A DNA stretch of 64,000 nucleotides from Cyathus striatus (lineage: Eukaryota > Basidiomycota > Agaricomycetes > Agaricales > Nidulariaceae). A program made the position numbers and the translations under genes. Of the stretch, positions 1-11,394 are shown piece by piece. Position 1 is the stretch's first letter. Each line of letters begins with the position of its first letter. The DNA is taken from positions 4,537,501 through 4,601,500 of the forward strand of contig JAOVFP010000010.1 in NCBI GenBank assembly GCA_025738555.1. The letters run 5' to 3'. The notes beneath the pieces were generated by a model. It worked only from the letters and a program-made list of their open reading frames with translations, was not told the DNA's origin and ran no database searches.

Positions 1-660
1 GCTTATTTTCACGTACGCCATAGACCATGATAGGAATTTGGCGAGTGAGCTTGTGAAGCGAACATGCGGACTCGCACTAGCCACAAGGGATTGGTCATGA
101 CTGCCGTTATTGCACCTATGAACGAAAGTCAGGATAAAAATACGATTATATGGGCAACATCCACATAACATACTGGCTTCAGCCGAGCATATCAAATATT
201 CTGCGGCAGACAAAGATTTGGTTATATCTCCTCCGGAGGCTCTTTTCTTCAGCATGTTATAACTGAATTATGACGTCAATGGTAAATATTTGCTGAAAGG
301 GCAGAATGCACGTACAATAAGAAATACAGACCCCAACTAGATGCATTTCCAGCAATATTAGGAATTAGTCCTCGGTACAGTCCTTTCCAGCCTTGTGTTT
401 GCTGGATGTTGCTCAAAGCAAGCCACATGGCCTTCCCGAGTCCGCCGGCAGGATTGGCGGTGTTGACTTGGAATTTGACTTTAGCATGTCCAATGGATTC
501 ATGCAGAGAGTGGTAACAACACCCGCGCCAAGTCCAGCAGCTGCATGGTCCTGATGGTTAATAAAGTAAATAACAGTAGTAGAGCAAGCGGTGAAGAACG
601 TGTTCGTACCAAGGCAGTCGTAGGGAAGAAGCTGGGTGGCTGTTGAGGTACGCCAGCCAT
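1..660 (-). CDS. Mitochondrial FAD/folate-type carrier, 5' part, one apparent frameshift
   Basis: Mitochondrial carrier family, FLX1/MTFT-like branch, which moves FAD or folate across the inner membrane. Exons read on the minus strand: 660-610 (MAGVPQQPPS...), 550-316, 262-174 and 115-17, where a GTACGT donor starts an intron that leaves the window. Exon 2 carries the first carrier signature (MNPLDMLK then VKFQV) and NIAGNASSWGLY. Exon 4 carries TNPLW, the Trp variant of the second-repeat signature typical of FAD/folate/pyrimidine-nucleotide carriers. All introns are 53-59 nt with GT..AG ends. Exon 2 is one base short: the frame breaks in the A run at 480-482, between LK and VKFQV, while both sides stay well conserved. 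Either a sequence error or a very young pseudogene. Substrate is inferred from family only. Confidence 0.8.
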
Positions 661-3600
661 CCCAACTGTGGCTGGTACGCTCTTGCAGTGAGCTGAAGAT
701 ACGCTGGTGGTGTATGTGGTGTCGGCACGGTGTGCAATGCTTGGGCCTTGATTTACACTTCGCAGCTTGTCCCAAGTCACGTCAGCGACCAACGAAATTT
801 CAGGCGAACATGCCCAAAAAGGAAACTGCCTTAGATGCTGTCGGCTACTCTCGGGCCGTACTCTATTACGAACCCGTCTCCGTACCTCTTTACTTGGACC
901 TCTCTTATCTTCCTCTCTGCACTCCCCACCTACTTCATGATTCAAGGAACTCTAACGCTACTAATAACTTATGTATCGTATTGGTCTTCCTGTCTCCTAA
1001 ATGATCCACATGCAAACGGTGACCTTGCCACCTGACAGCTCGATTCTCGATTCAGGTTCCTTACTCTATCTCTCAACTTTTCTTCACGCGCATTTCACGA
1101 GATTTTGTCCCACATTCATCACTAGTGATTACTACATCGGAAGAATTACTCGTTCTCCTCGTGCAGCATCCTCGCCGACTTTCCGAAGGGAAATCAGCTT
1201 CGACTGTCACTGGCCTGGTAAGATGAACCAACATTCTATTCAACGGACTGTACTGATGTACTTCTAGAAATGCCTATGCGGAGAAAACATCTTCTGGATC
1301 CACTGGGCTGGTGATTTGCCAGCTACGCGTGCATAAACGATATCTGAGTTGTTACAAAAAGCATGCGCCTGGGGATTCTCAATAGTTCATTAGGCCGTTC
1401 CGTCGTTTCATGTTCCAGGACAGCGGAAATTCGTATAATTTCTCAAATTCAATGTACACTGCCCACTGTGGTATGATGTACTCGACGATCGCGTCTGACA
1501 TCAATTCCCTTCTATTTTTCGTCGTTCACTGGAAACGGTGTCTATTGCGTCCTTTTGGCTCTGGAGTAACCTCCCATGCTCCAAGCGATGCGCTCCAGCA
1601 CGCTGGACCTGTTACCTCCTTGGAGGATGTAGCGACTTGCGAGATTGAAATGCCGTCTCGGAACAACAGCGATTGTCGACTCTTCAACACGCGTGGAATT
1701 CGTTGCAACTAAAAGCGGGAGGGAGTTGCCTCTCCATTATGCCATTGATAAATATGGTGATTCCGATTTGCGGGAACTGCAATAGTCGGGAACGCTTGGC
1801 TTACGTTCATCTCCTTCGATCATCTTCAATTTGAACACTAATCCACGCGACAGAAGTGGAAGCACCGTACCATGAGAAATCATTCAGAAGTGAATTGCGA
1901 AGTGTTGGGGAGGTTGCACTTCGCGTGGTCTCCAACGCAGGAACGGTACGCACAGAGATAGCGCCTAGGCTCACCGTCCGGCTGTAATTGAACCAGGCTG
2001 TGCTAATCTCACACGACACTTTTCATTTTACCACGAGCTTCGAGCGTACGAGTGTCTTCTGTTGGCTATTTATCGGCACCGGCTGGGGCAAGGTTCTATA
2101 TTCCTCCACTTCAGTTGTGGGAGAGGTTCACTTTGCGGATTTATTGGCATTTGTGGAAACATGATCTTGCGCTGAAATCCCGGAGTTCCTCCCGGATCTC
2201 ATAGAGTTTAGCCCTGGGCTTTGGTTCTCGTTGGATTCACGGACGAAGTCTACCGGTTGCTTCTCGTCGTGGTGAAGGTACGCCAGCGAGTATGTATGGG
2301 AATCTAATTCGGCACTTTCGGATGTTGCACTCATAATGTTCTTTGTTCATAACACCTTTTGGAGCTTAAACATTACGAAGCTCTCCTAGTTGGATATCGA
2401 AGGCGTGCGAACATACTACGTATTTTCCACTCAATTGGGCTAGCTTGATGATAAAAGTTGTTTAATACACACGGTATAGACTTTGTGGCTGGATTCTTAG
2501 ATGACCATTCTTAGAACAGTATGTATGACAATATTAGATTGAAGGCGTATGTCTCGTTGTCTGTATCGACGGAATCTACCTTTTGAATTATGGCCGACCC
2601 AAACCGAAGGAGTGTCGTGTGCGAACTGTGCCCACAAAATTACAGAAGGTGTGTATACTCGTCTATATTTTCTGACCCCGCAGCCGCGAATATCTGAATG
2701 GCATACTGGTTTCCAGTTCTGATTGTTACGGTTCTATCAGTGTAAAGTACATACATGATATAATACGCCGTATCGTCACCCGATATCTAACGTCCCACTT
2801 TTTAACAACACTGAATGGATATATCGGAGTTCTCAAGAATGTCCGATGCCGAAGTTTGTCTTCGACGGAAATGTTGCCTCATTGCAGACCTTCAGAATAT
2901 TTGAAGCTAATTGGACCAGAGCGACGTCTCCTGCGAAACGTCGACAGCTGCCGCCCACTTTCGCGAAAGGTATGGATGTTCTTATCATTTCGGCAGCTCC
3001 ATATTGTCATACTACTACTGTTTCTGATGAATCAGCCTGAGATCCATACAACAACATATACTGGATCATTACTACAGTATGTGGGCTGTTCACTCTCGAA
3101 TATTACACCAAGGAAATATCTTTGTTTCACACGAGTATGAACGAGAAAAGAGGCACCATCAGGATTATATTTTAAGAATCATCGGGGGTATTTTCTCGGT
3201 AGTTGACAAATTAGAGCTTGCTTCCAAGTAGAGACAATTGACGCCGCAGCGGTGTACGCTCTACCAGGCCCTACCATGCTTGGTATTTTCAACGGCTAGA
3301 CGTAAGTCTATTTTTGTCACCGAGTCCCCGATCGACAATCTCGCTAACGTTGAACCAAGTACTACAACAATACTACAAGGTACTACGGCACATCCAAATT
3401 TGACATCTTAAAAATAAATCTTAAATATACTAGGGGTGTTGAAGATAATGAAGCCGTAAACAAATTCATTCCCGTTGAAGGAGGCTAGAGGCTGCTCTGA
3501 ATCAATTTCCCCACTCTCATATACGAGTGCTCCTCACTGAGAGGGGACGGGGTCGCATGGAAACTTAGGACGTAACGGCGAGTTGACTGCCTAGTGGGAA

Positions 3601-5556
3601 TTTCGTCCCTAATCTGATTAGAGACTCAGAACGGAATGTTATTCTTTTAGAAAGTCCTGGATGTATTAAGCTCTACCAACGATGGCTCTGGATGTAGCTT
3701 ACAGCTAAGGAACTTGAGCTGGTGCTCTGTAACGAAGAACCATAAAGCTGTATTATAAATCACTTCCCACTTCCCTCGGTTTGATGACGACCATCATTGC
3801 GGAACATATTTACAGGGTTAAAACTTAAACCTGGTGGAATGGAGCAGGATGGTACATATAATAGGGAAAGAACACTATCTTTCCTCGTGGACGTCGATCG
3901 GAAAACATGTCATACTTGCGGTACAGGTTGACAGAGCTTGGTTGACATGTCTTCTCCTGAGGCAATAAGCTTCCTGTGAGACTTGGGAGCTAGGGTCCCC
4001 ATTTCATAAGACAGCATGTTCCCATCATCCATGACGCGACGAGGTACAGAAGGGTACAGATTTATCATGGATACATCCCCAGATACCCCCTTGCGGCACT
4101 GAGAGTTTCTGATGTATGTCCACGATTCTTAAGCCGTATCTCTGCCGCGTTCAGGATGTGAGAATTTCGCTATACGCTGAAAGTTACTAGGTATACAAGT
4201 AGGTACCTAGTATTAGTAGCAAACTAGCCAAGCGATATGCTTAAGACGGAGTTGACTGAAATTCGAAACAGAAACGATAACGCCCGGTACGGCCAACCGG
4301 CCAAGACTCAGTACACTGCAAGAACCTCAAAGGAGGTAAAAATATGTTTGACTGTAAGTAGATAGAAACTTGTAGGCTCGTTGAGGTCCTTCATGCTTCA
4401 TATATTGCAACACTTCAGGAAGTTTGGGGAAAATATTCATTCTACAACCCCACCTAATCTGATCCTGCTTGCCAACTTGGAAATCGCGAATAATGACGCG
4501 AGGCATGCTTATCGGGTCGTTCATCAATGACTATATCCGTATGCAGGGCACGTCTATCAGCGACTTGTCGATGCTCTGTACGTCAAGAGATTTAAATTTG
4601 GTGAGTGATTGATGACGTTGATAGTCACGGTCATAAATCATGATGTTAGCAACTTGCTACTAGTCCTAATCAAAATCCCGTATTTGCGAAATATTGCCTA
4701 GTATATTGAAGGATGGAGAAGCTTATCGATGGAATCCTCGATGGGTAAAGATATTGTCTAGTCAAATAATAGTTCATTAGTATATAATATATATAAAAAC
4801 AATAGAAAGGGGGTTTCGTTTGAATGAAAAGCATAGCACTAACCGCGTGTAGGTCAGTGGGTATGATTCAATGGCTGTTCGATCGCGGAAATTGGAATTC
4901 AAGCAAGGCTGAAATAACAATGGTGTTACCCCGGAATGCGAGAAGAGCATAAAAGAAGTCTGTGTTCCCGGTAGAGAAGACCTAAGTAGCAAGCTGAAAT
5001 AACGGGGCCTGGCAACGTTGCAGCAACTAGCACGATGAAATGTCAGAAGACCGAAGGCTATGAGCAATCATAACGAAAAACAAAGAATTGTCCGAGCAAG
5101 TATTTATGTGTCGGCTACCAGCTAGGTGCGGCGACTCGTGAGGCTGTGAAATACAGCTTGCAGGAAGTAACGAACAGGGTTGTCGAGTACCACGCGACAT
5201 GAAGAGTCACGTCGGGTGTTACGTGAACAAAAGGGATTGGCATGTTTTGATGCAAGTACATATGTCTTAGAAATAGCTGCTGGCTTCCGTTAAGCTTGCC
5301 CCATCGATGCCACGAGACAATACGAGATGGATGTGATACTGATAGACGTAGGAGATGAAATATGAAAAGTGCATGACCATGTCACAGCTGGCAGTGAACA
5401 CAAGACCCCAAAACGAATAACACTTTTGCTTAGTTTCCTTAAAAGGGTCTCACTCTTAAACCCCACATGCCATCTCTGCTCATTCATCCTTTATACGCCT
5501 CACGCTCATACAAACGCGTCTTTTCTTGCATCTCCAGAACCAGGTATTTCACTACA
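661..5556. other. Gene-free stretch
   Basis: About 4.9 kb between the carrier start and the prolyl oligopeptidase start. Only short open frames occur. None has a recognisable domain, good codon order or a consistent set of splice sites. Three adjacent short minus-strand frames (2334-2128, 2019-1807, 1708-1526) could be debris of one gene but do not join into a protein I can defend. A near-palindrome with CTAGGTATAC and GGTACCTAG lies near 4189-4212. Nothing else is seen. Confidence 0.5.
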
Positions 5557-8500
5557 ATGGCCAAACTTGCTTGGGCTTCCTGTCCATACCCCCCAGCGCG
5601 TCGCTCCGATCATGTTGAAGTTTACAAAAGCGCCAGTAAAGGCGAAGTGCGCGTTCACGATCCGTACCAGTGGCTAGAAGAATATACCGACGAGACTAAC
5701 AAATGGATCGCTGCTCAAGAAGCGTATACAAGAGCCTATTTAGACAAAAATCCTGATAGGAAACGGCTAGAAGACTCAATCCGTGCAAGCATGGACTACG
5801 CTAAGGTACTTAACTGACGCTTCACTGTTACCTCTGTTTAGAGTCTTTAATTCTATCCCTTTATTGAGTTCTCCTCACCCACATTGTATGACGACAATCG
5901 TTGGTACTGGTTCTACAACAGCGGCCTACAACCTCAGGCTGGTGAATAAGAATGTACTGCGTATACAGTAATGCAAACTTACAGTATTTCAGTCATTTAC
6001 AGGACTAAGGATTCAGCTCTTCCTGACTTCTCTGAGGAACAGAAGGAAGCCGGAGAGATATTTTTTGATGTAAGGCTTTTTTGCCTTTACATTGCGATAT
6101 CGATAGTCACCTTCACTTAGGCAAACCTACTTTCTAATGACGGTACTGCGGCCTTGTCGACTTATGACTTTTCTAGGTGTGGAAAATACTTTGCATATGG
6201 CATATCATACTCTGTAAGCTTCAGGTTTCTAGTCCTACCGAAATACGCGCATCGAACGCTTGTCATTACCTAGGGAAGCGACTTCTCCACTATCTATATT
6301 CGCCCCACTGGCTCTCCTTTGGCGCCCCACTCGTGTACAGACCATAATGATGGCCGGCTTCCTGAGGAAATACAACATGTCAAATTTTCTGGTATAACGT
6401 GGACTCACGATTCCAAAGGTTTCTTCTATCAGGTATACACGTAATTTTCACTACACTCATTGGTCTAATATGGACAATAGCGTTATCCAGATCGTTCTGG
6501 CTTGAAGGAAGATAACCCTTCCATTGAAACGCAAGGAGATGTGAACGCCATGGTTTATTATCACCGTATTGGAACCCCACAAAGTGAAATACAATTATGT
6601 TTGTCAGCTTGTCACAATCTGATAATGTCACTTGCAGCGGATGATATTCTCGTTCACAAGGACCCCAAGCATCCTGAATGGATGTTCAGCATGGACGTTA
6701 CCGAGGATGGAAGATATTTGATTATGTATACGATGAAAGACAGTTCTCGTGTATGTTCCTGCCTGTCCCTACTCATATGTGTTGGATCAGCTGACAAATT
6801 GATGTAATTAAATCTCACAGAAAAATCTTCTGTGGGTGGCCGATCTGAAAAAGAACAACATTGGAAGGGAGATCCAATGGATTAAATTGTTCGATGAATA
6901 TGAAGCCGAATACGACATGTGAGTCCGTGTGGGCGTAATCAATTCTCTTCTATCTAACGCTTTCACAGAATTTCGAATGAAGGGCCATTGTTTTATATCA
7001 AAACAAACAAGTCCGCGCCCCAATATAAAGTAATCACTGTTGACTTCATCGAAGGCGGTGAAGTTAAAGAACTGGATCTAATTCCTGAAGATGAGAATGC
7101 TTACTTGGCACATATCAACTGTGTCGATAGAGATAAATTCGCGGTAGTATATAAGCGTAACGTAAGCTTACCCGTTTGCTGACACCTATAAATATAAAGT
7201 TTATTTTATTTTATACAGGTTAAAGACGAAATATACATTTACTCTAATATGGGTTCACAGCTTGAAAGGCTAGCATCCGATTTTGTGGGAGCGGCGTCTG
7301 TATACGGACGTCAAAAGCAGCCATGGTTTTTCGTGACAATGACAGGATTCAGTACGCCTGGTACGGTTGCGAGGTATGACTTCAGGGCGCCAGAGGAACA
7401 AAGGTGGAGTATCTACAGAACTGTGAAAGTGAAAGGCCTTAACCCAAAAGATTTCGAAGCACGACAAGTAAGATACAATTTCTGATCATTTACTCACAAC
7501 TGATACCATCTTTTCCTTTGCATATAGGTTTGGTTTGAGAGCAAGGATGGGACAAAAGTGCCGATGTTTATCGTGCGCCATAAGCATACCAAGTTTGACG
7601 GCACAGCACCTGCTATCCAATACGGTGAGATAATCCGATACGCGACATGGGTCTTCTCATTGACAGTATTCGTGAAAGGCTATGGTGGATTCAGCATCTC
7701 AGTTGACCCGTTCTTCAGTCCCACTATGCTCACATTTCTCAAAAGTTATGGTGCTGTCTTGGCTGTTCCTAATATCAGAGGTGGCGGAGAGTTTGGTGAA
7801 AGCTGGCACAAGGCAGCTTGCAGAGAGAAGAAGGTGGATTATCTATGCACTGCTTTTTCGCCTGCCAGGACTCACATATTTCACGATGTCAGGTTAACTG
7901 CTTTGATGATTTTATCTCAGCGACGTATGGCTTTTTTTCGCTTCGACTTTTCGCATATTTAACATCCGTATTCTAGAGAATATCTCGTAAAACATAAGTA
8001 CGCAAGCCCCGAGAAAATCGCTATTAATGGTGCTTCAAATGGAGGTAAGTTGTCGTATTTCTCTTGTATAAACATGCACTCTGCCTAACTGAACTACGGT
8101 TAGGACTTTTGGTAGCTGCTTGTGTGAACCGTGCGCCTGAAGGGACCTTCGGCGCTGCTGTGGCAGAAGTAGGGGTACTAGATATGTTAAAAGTAAGTCT
8201 CTTCTGGAATTACATTTTGATCTTGGGTATGGAGGACTGACGTTTTACATAGTTCTCGAAGTTTACTATAGGCAAAGCGTGGATAAGTGACTATGGCAAT
8301 CCAGAGGATCCCAATGATTTCGACTTCATCTGCCCTATATCTCCTCTCCATAATATTCCAACTGACCGAGTATTGCCTCCTACAATACTTCTAACCGCTG
8401 ACCGTTAGTTTGTTACATTGTTAAACTTTCAACACTCGCTGAACTGGATCGCATAGATGATGATCGGGTGGTTCCAATGCATTCATTTAAGCATGCAGCA

Positions 8501-8722
8501 ACGCTACAATACACATTGGCTCATAACCCTCACCCTTTGCTTCTTCGGGTAGATATGAAGGCCGGTCATGGCGCTGGGAAATCTACAGAGAAAAGGTTTG
8601 AGAGCATCTACTTTTCTGGATTTTCTCTGATTGACTGTCACCTAAACAGGATACAAGAGGCTGCTGATAAGCTGGGCTTCGTTGCGCAGTCTCTAGGCCT
8701 TGTGTGGAAGGGTATGATCTAG
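5557..8722 (+). CDS. Prolyl oligopeptidase (S9A), 18 exons, intact
   Basis: Serine peptidase of the prolyl oligopeptidase family, which cuts short peptides after proline; a beta-propeller precedes the alpha/beta-hydrolase domain. Eighteen exons join in frame with no stop: 5557-5805, 5869-5941, 5993-6069, 6121-6213, 6274-6432, 6481-6583, 6638-6750, 6821-6918, 6969-7161, 7219-7467, 7528-7624, 7679-7833, 7893-7924, 7977-8044, 8104-8192, 8253-8403, 8457-8595, 8650-8722. They give 736 residues, the usual family length. The whole catalytic triad is present: Ser in GASNGG (split by the intron after 8044), Asp in HDDRVVP near 8457, and His in AGHGAGK near 8567. The start is the first ATG before the conserved [10 protein letters not shown] block. 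No signal peptide. In mushrooms one paralogue is housekeeping and another can process ribosomal cyclic peptides; sequence alone does not say which this is, and I found no precursor-like peptide nearby. Confidence 0.93.
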
Positions 8723-10329
8723 CAGGCAAATCTTCGGTCTTTTCTAGTTGGTTTTCAGCACAAAGCAAAGTAATGGGTATTTTTTGTGGTGGTGTCTCAT
8801 GCTGGTTCAGTGTTATATTTATTTTGGGACACTCTTTTGCGTGGCATATATGTATCAGCACTTCTACAGGCAGAACAAGCCCGCCATGACTGAGCAAGAC
8901 AACTTCAGAATAGTCACAAACCAGCCTTAGCACCCTTGAAGTCCTACGGTGGTCGTTACTATTCCACATGAGATATATGTCAAAATAGACGAAATCCGTC
9001 ACTAATCCCTGAGTAACGTGGATTGTTACTTACATGCCTTTTTCCGTTAGGTTGACTAGACAAGGTGATGTTAGACCTAAGTAACATCAAGGAACCACAT
9101 GCGGTATATCTGTCTTCAGGACGCGGTTTGCTTTATTTTGGAACAGGAGCTCGTAAGCTTTAAGGTGAGCAGTAAAACTTTAACATGAGAAGCAATTTAT
9201 GACTTGCGGTTTGTGTTTTCGGCGATATAAAACGACGTAATGACATGATAGCTTCTTCCCAGCAATACCTACTGGGCGCATTATAGAATGGGTGTATTGG
9301 GTGATCGAGCCTGTTTACATACTATACCGTGCGTACATCAACGAATGAATGGAGAAAGACCGACTTAGCACTTACACCAAGGTCACTTCCACAACCCCCA
9401 AATCTATCATTTGCATAACTATAAAACACTTCTTTGATGCCTGGCTCGACGGTAACTTATTAGATAATGGGTAAAAGGTCAGTCATCTCAGGTGTGAGTG
9501 ATTTACCTACGACGATGTAATCGATTGCCACTAGCTCTGTGTGCCTCGTTGCCTGAGGTATTTCATATTAGCTTAGCCATTTCTCTGACAGGAAGTAGCT
9601 CTTTGTACAGTTTATGGCCAGGGCTATGATTGTAATATCTCCCACGAAGACACAGCCAACATGGATTTCTCCAGCGTCTAATGCCTCTTCTTCCCGGTAT
9701 ATCTGGCTAATTATATGTCTGATATTGGTGGGCCGCACACCCACCATGGTCATGGCCGCATCCATCCATTTCAAGTGTACATCTTCCATTCCAGCTCACT
9801 CTCGGCGATCTCACTTAGCTTCGAATTAATAACTTGGTGGACTGTGAGAAACTTTCCTATGGTGTATGCTTTGACTTCCGTTGATAAAAGCATCTAAACG
9901 CAGTTCTTAATTAATGAACATGGGTAGCTGCAGCTACAGGTAACCTCGCGGTTGTACAGGGTTGTACACAGGATGAAGTCGTCTAATCAAGATATGACCG
10001 ATCCAATCAGAAGGTTGATAAGTTAAGTCAGGCGAACCTTAACCCCGATCTCGGTCTAATGTTCTCATCCAGGGCGTGACATTCAGTCACTTTTCATGTC
10101 GGTGTCACGTTCACAATCTTCTCGAGCATATGGAATACTCTGACTCCTGACAGCTTTTGACTGCTCTTTTTTCAAGCTGTATTCTCACTTGATAATTCTT
10201 TGATCCCCTTAATTCTTCCTGTATATGGACTCTTAAATATGGCCTGCCCTTAATCTGTCTAAGTCGTTGGCTACTTCGCACTACTCAACGAAGTCGTCTG
10301 CAGCATCCGCGGTACTACCAAGTATAATC
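8723..10329. other. Intergenic, nothing recognised
   Basis: About 1.6 kb between the oligopeptidase stop and the secreted-protein start. Both strands hold only short frames in the 60-140 codon range, without motifs or splice support. The last 200 bases are T-rich and pyrimidine-rich, as expected of a fungal promoter for the next gene. Confidence 0.5.
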
Positions 10330-11235
10330 ATGTTCTGGGTCATTCTCATTGCTTTTCAAAGTCTTCATATCGCACGAGCTATTTCGTTCGGCTTCGATAG
10401 GCGGATTGATGTTGGCCTTACTCGTATGTTGCAGTCTCGGCAGTCGAATCCAGATGTGCCTGCAGAGTGCCAATCTGTATGCGATCCCGTTAACTCAGAC
10501 ATTGCCGATGTATGTCCTTACTATGCAGCTTGGTAATCGAGAAATTCAGATCTGAGTGAGCTTTACAGGGATGCACGTTTGCCGCTTGCTGTACTAGTCA
10601 ATTTGAGACGGGATATTTCAACTGCTTTCAATGTGTTGGACAATCAATCAATTTCACAGATTTTACTGCCCCGCAGCAACTAATAGATGGTACTTTCCTG
10701 CTTGTCTCATTACGATGATGTCAAGACATTCACCCATTTAGGTTTACTGGAGGAATGTGGTCAACATGGATTTGCCATTCCAAAGCTGACATTTCCGGGC
10801 CAAAATCCTGATCGCTCTCTAACTACTCTACCGATCTCCGGAAGTACAATGGCAACTGCCTCCAATATTCCTAGCACAGTCATGTCTGCCGCCACCAGTA
10901 CGATTATCAGCAGCCACTCTGCTTCTGCTTCAAGCTCCCTGAGCAGTATCTCACTTACAGGTCAATCCACTTTCACACAAGTGACACCTACTTCGGAAAT
11001 TTCATCGAATTTCGCGCAAAGCACAGTATCAAATTCCATTACTTCAACCTCCTTAAACAGTGCCCCACTTGCAAGTCAATCCACGATCACACAGGTTGCA
11101 AGCTCTGCTTCTTCGACCTCTCTCAGTGCTATGCAGACCAGTAGCCTTAGCAGTGGCACCAGTTTTCATGCCTACGATCCAATTTTGCCGATTTTTTCTA
11201 CCCTTCTGATTAGTTATTGGCTCTTGTTAGCTTAA
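10330..11235 (+). CDS. Secreted Ser/Thr-rich, probably GPI-anchored protein
   Basis: Exons 10330-10509, 10569-10689 and 10742-11235 join in frame to 264 residues. The start at 10330 gives a clean signal peptide (MFWVILIAFQSLHIARA). Residues about 40-110 form a small Cys-rich module: CQSVC, then CTFAACC, then CFQC, then EECG. A Ser/Thr-rich stalk of about 120 residues follows, and the protein ends in a hydrophobic tail (ILPIFSTLLISYWLLLA) preceded by small residues, typical of GPI attachment. No known enzyme domain. Such small Cys-rich GPI proteins are common on basidiomycete cell walls, but I cannot place this one in a named family. Surface location is inferred from signal, stalk and tail. 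Confidence 0.82.
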
Positions 11236-11394
11236 ATGGTCGATTACACTCGTCTATGGCTTTATGAATTATCATGGTATTATTATTGGTGTACGTGAAG
11301 TCCCAAAAGAAAGCCTGAAAGGGTGCCACGGTACCACTGCTGGAGTCTGCGATGACTAATAGAAACTAACAAATCCATGTCATAAATGCGATTG

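Noticed and set aside
1526..2334. Three neighbouring minus-strand frames as one gene
   Set aside because: No donor/acceptor pairs connect them in phase and no known domain appears.
8723..10329. Possible cyclic-peptide precursor next to the prolyl oligopeptidase
   Set aside because: No short frame near the gene has a leader, a core bounded by prolines and a conserved tail.
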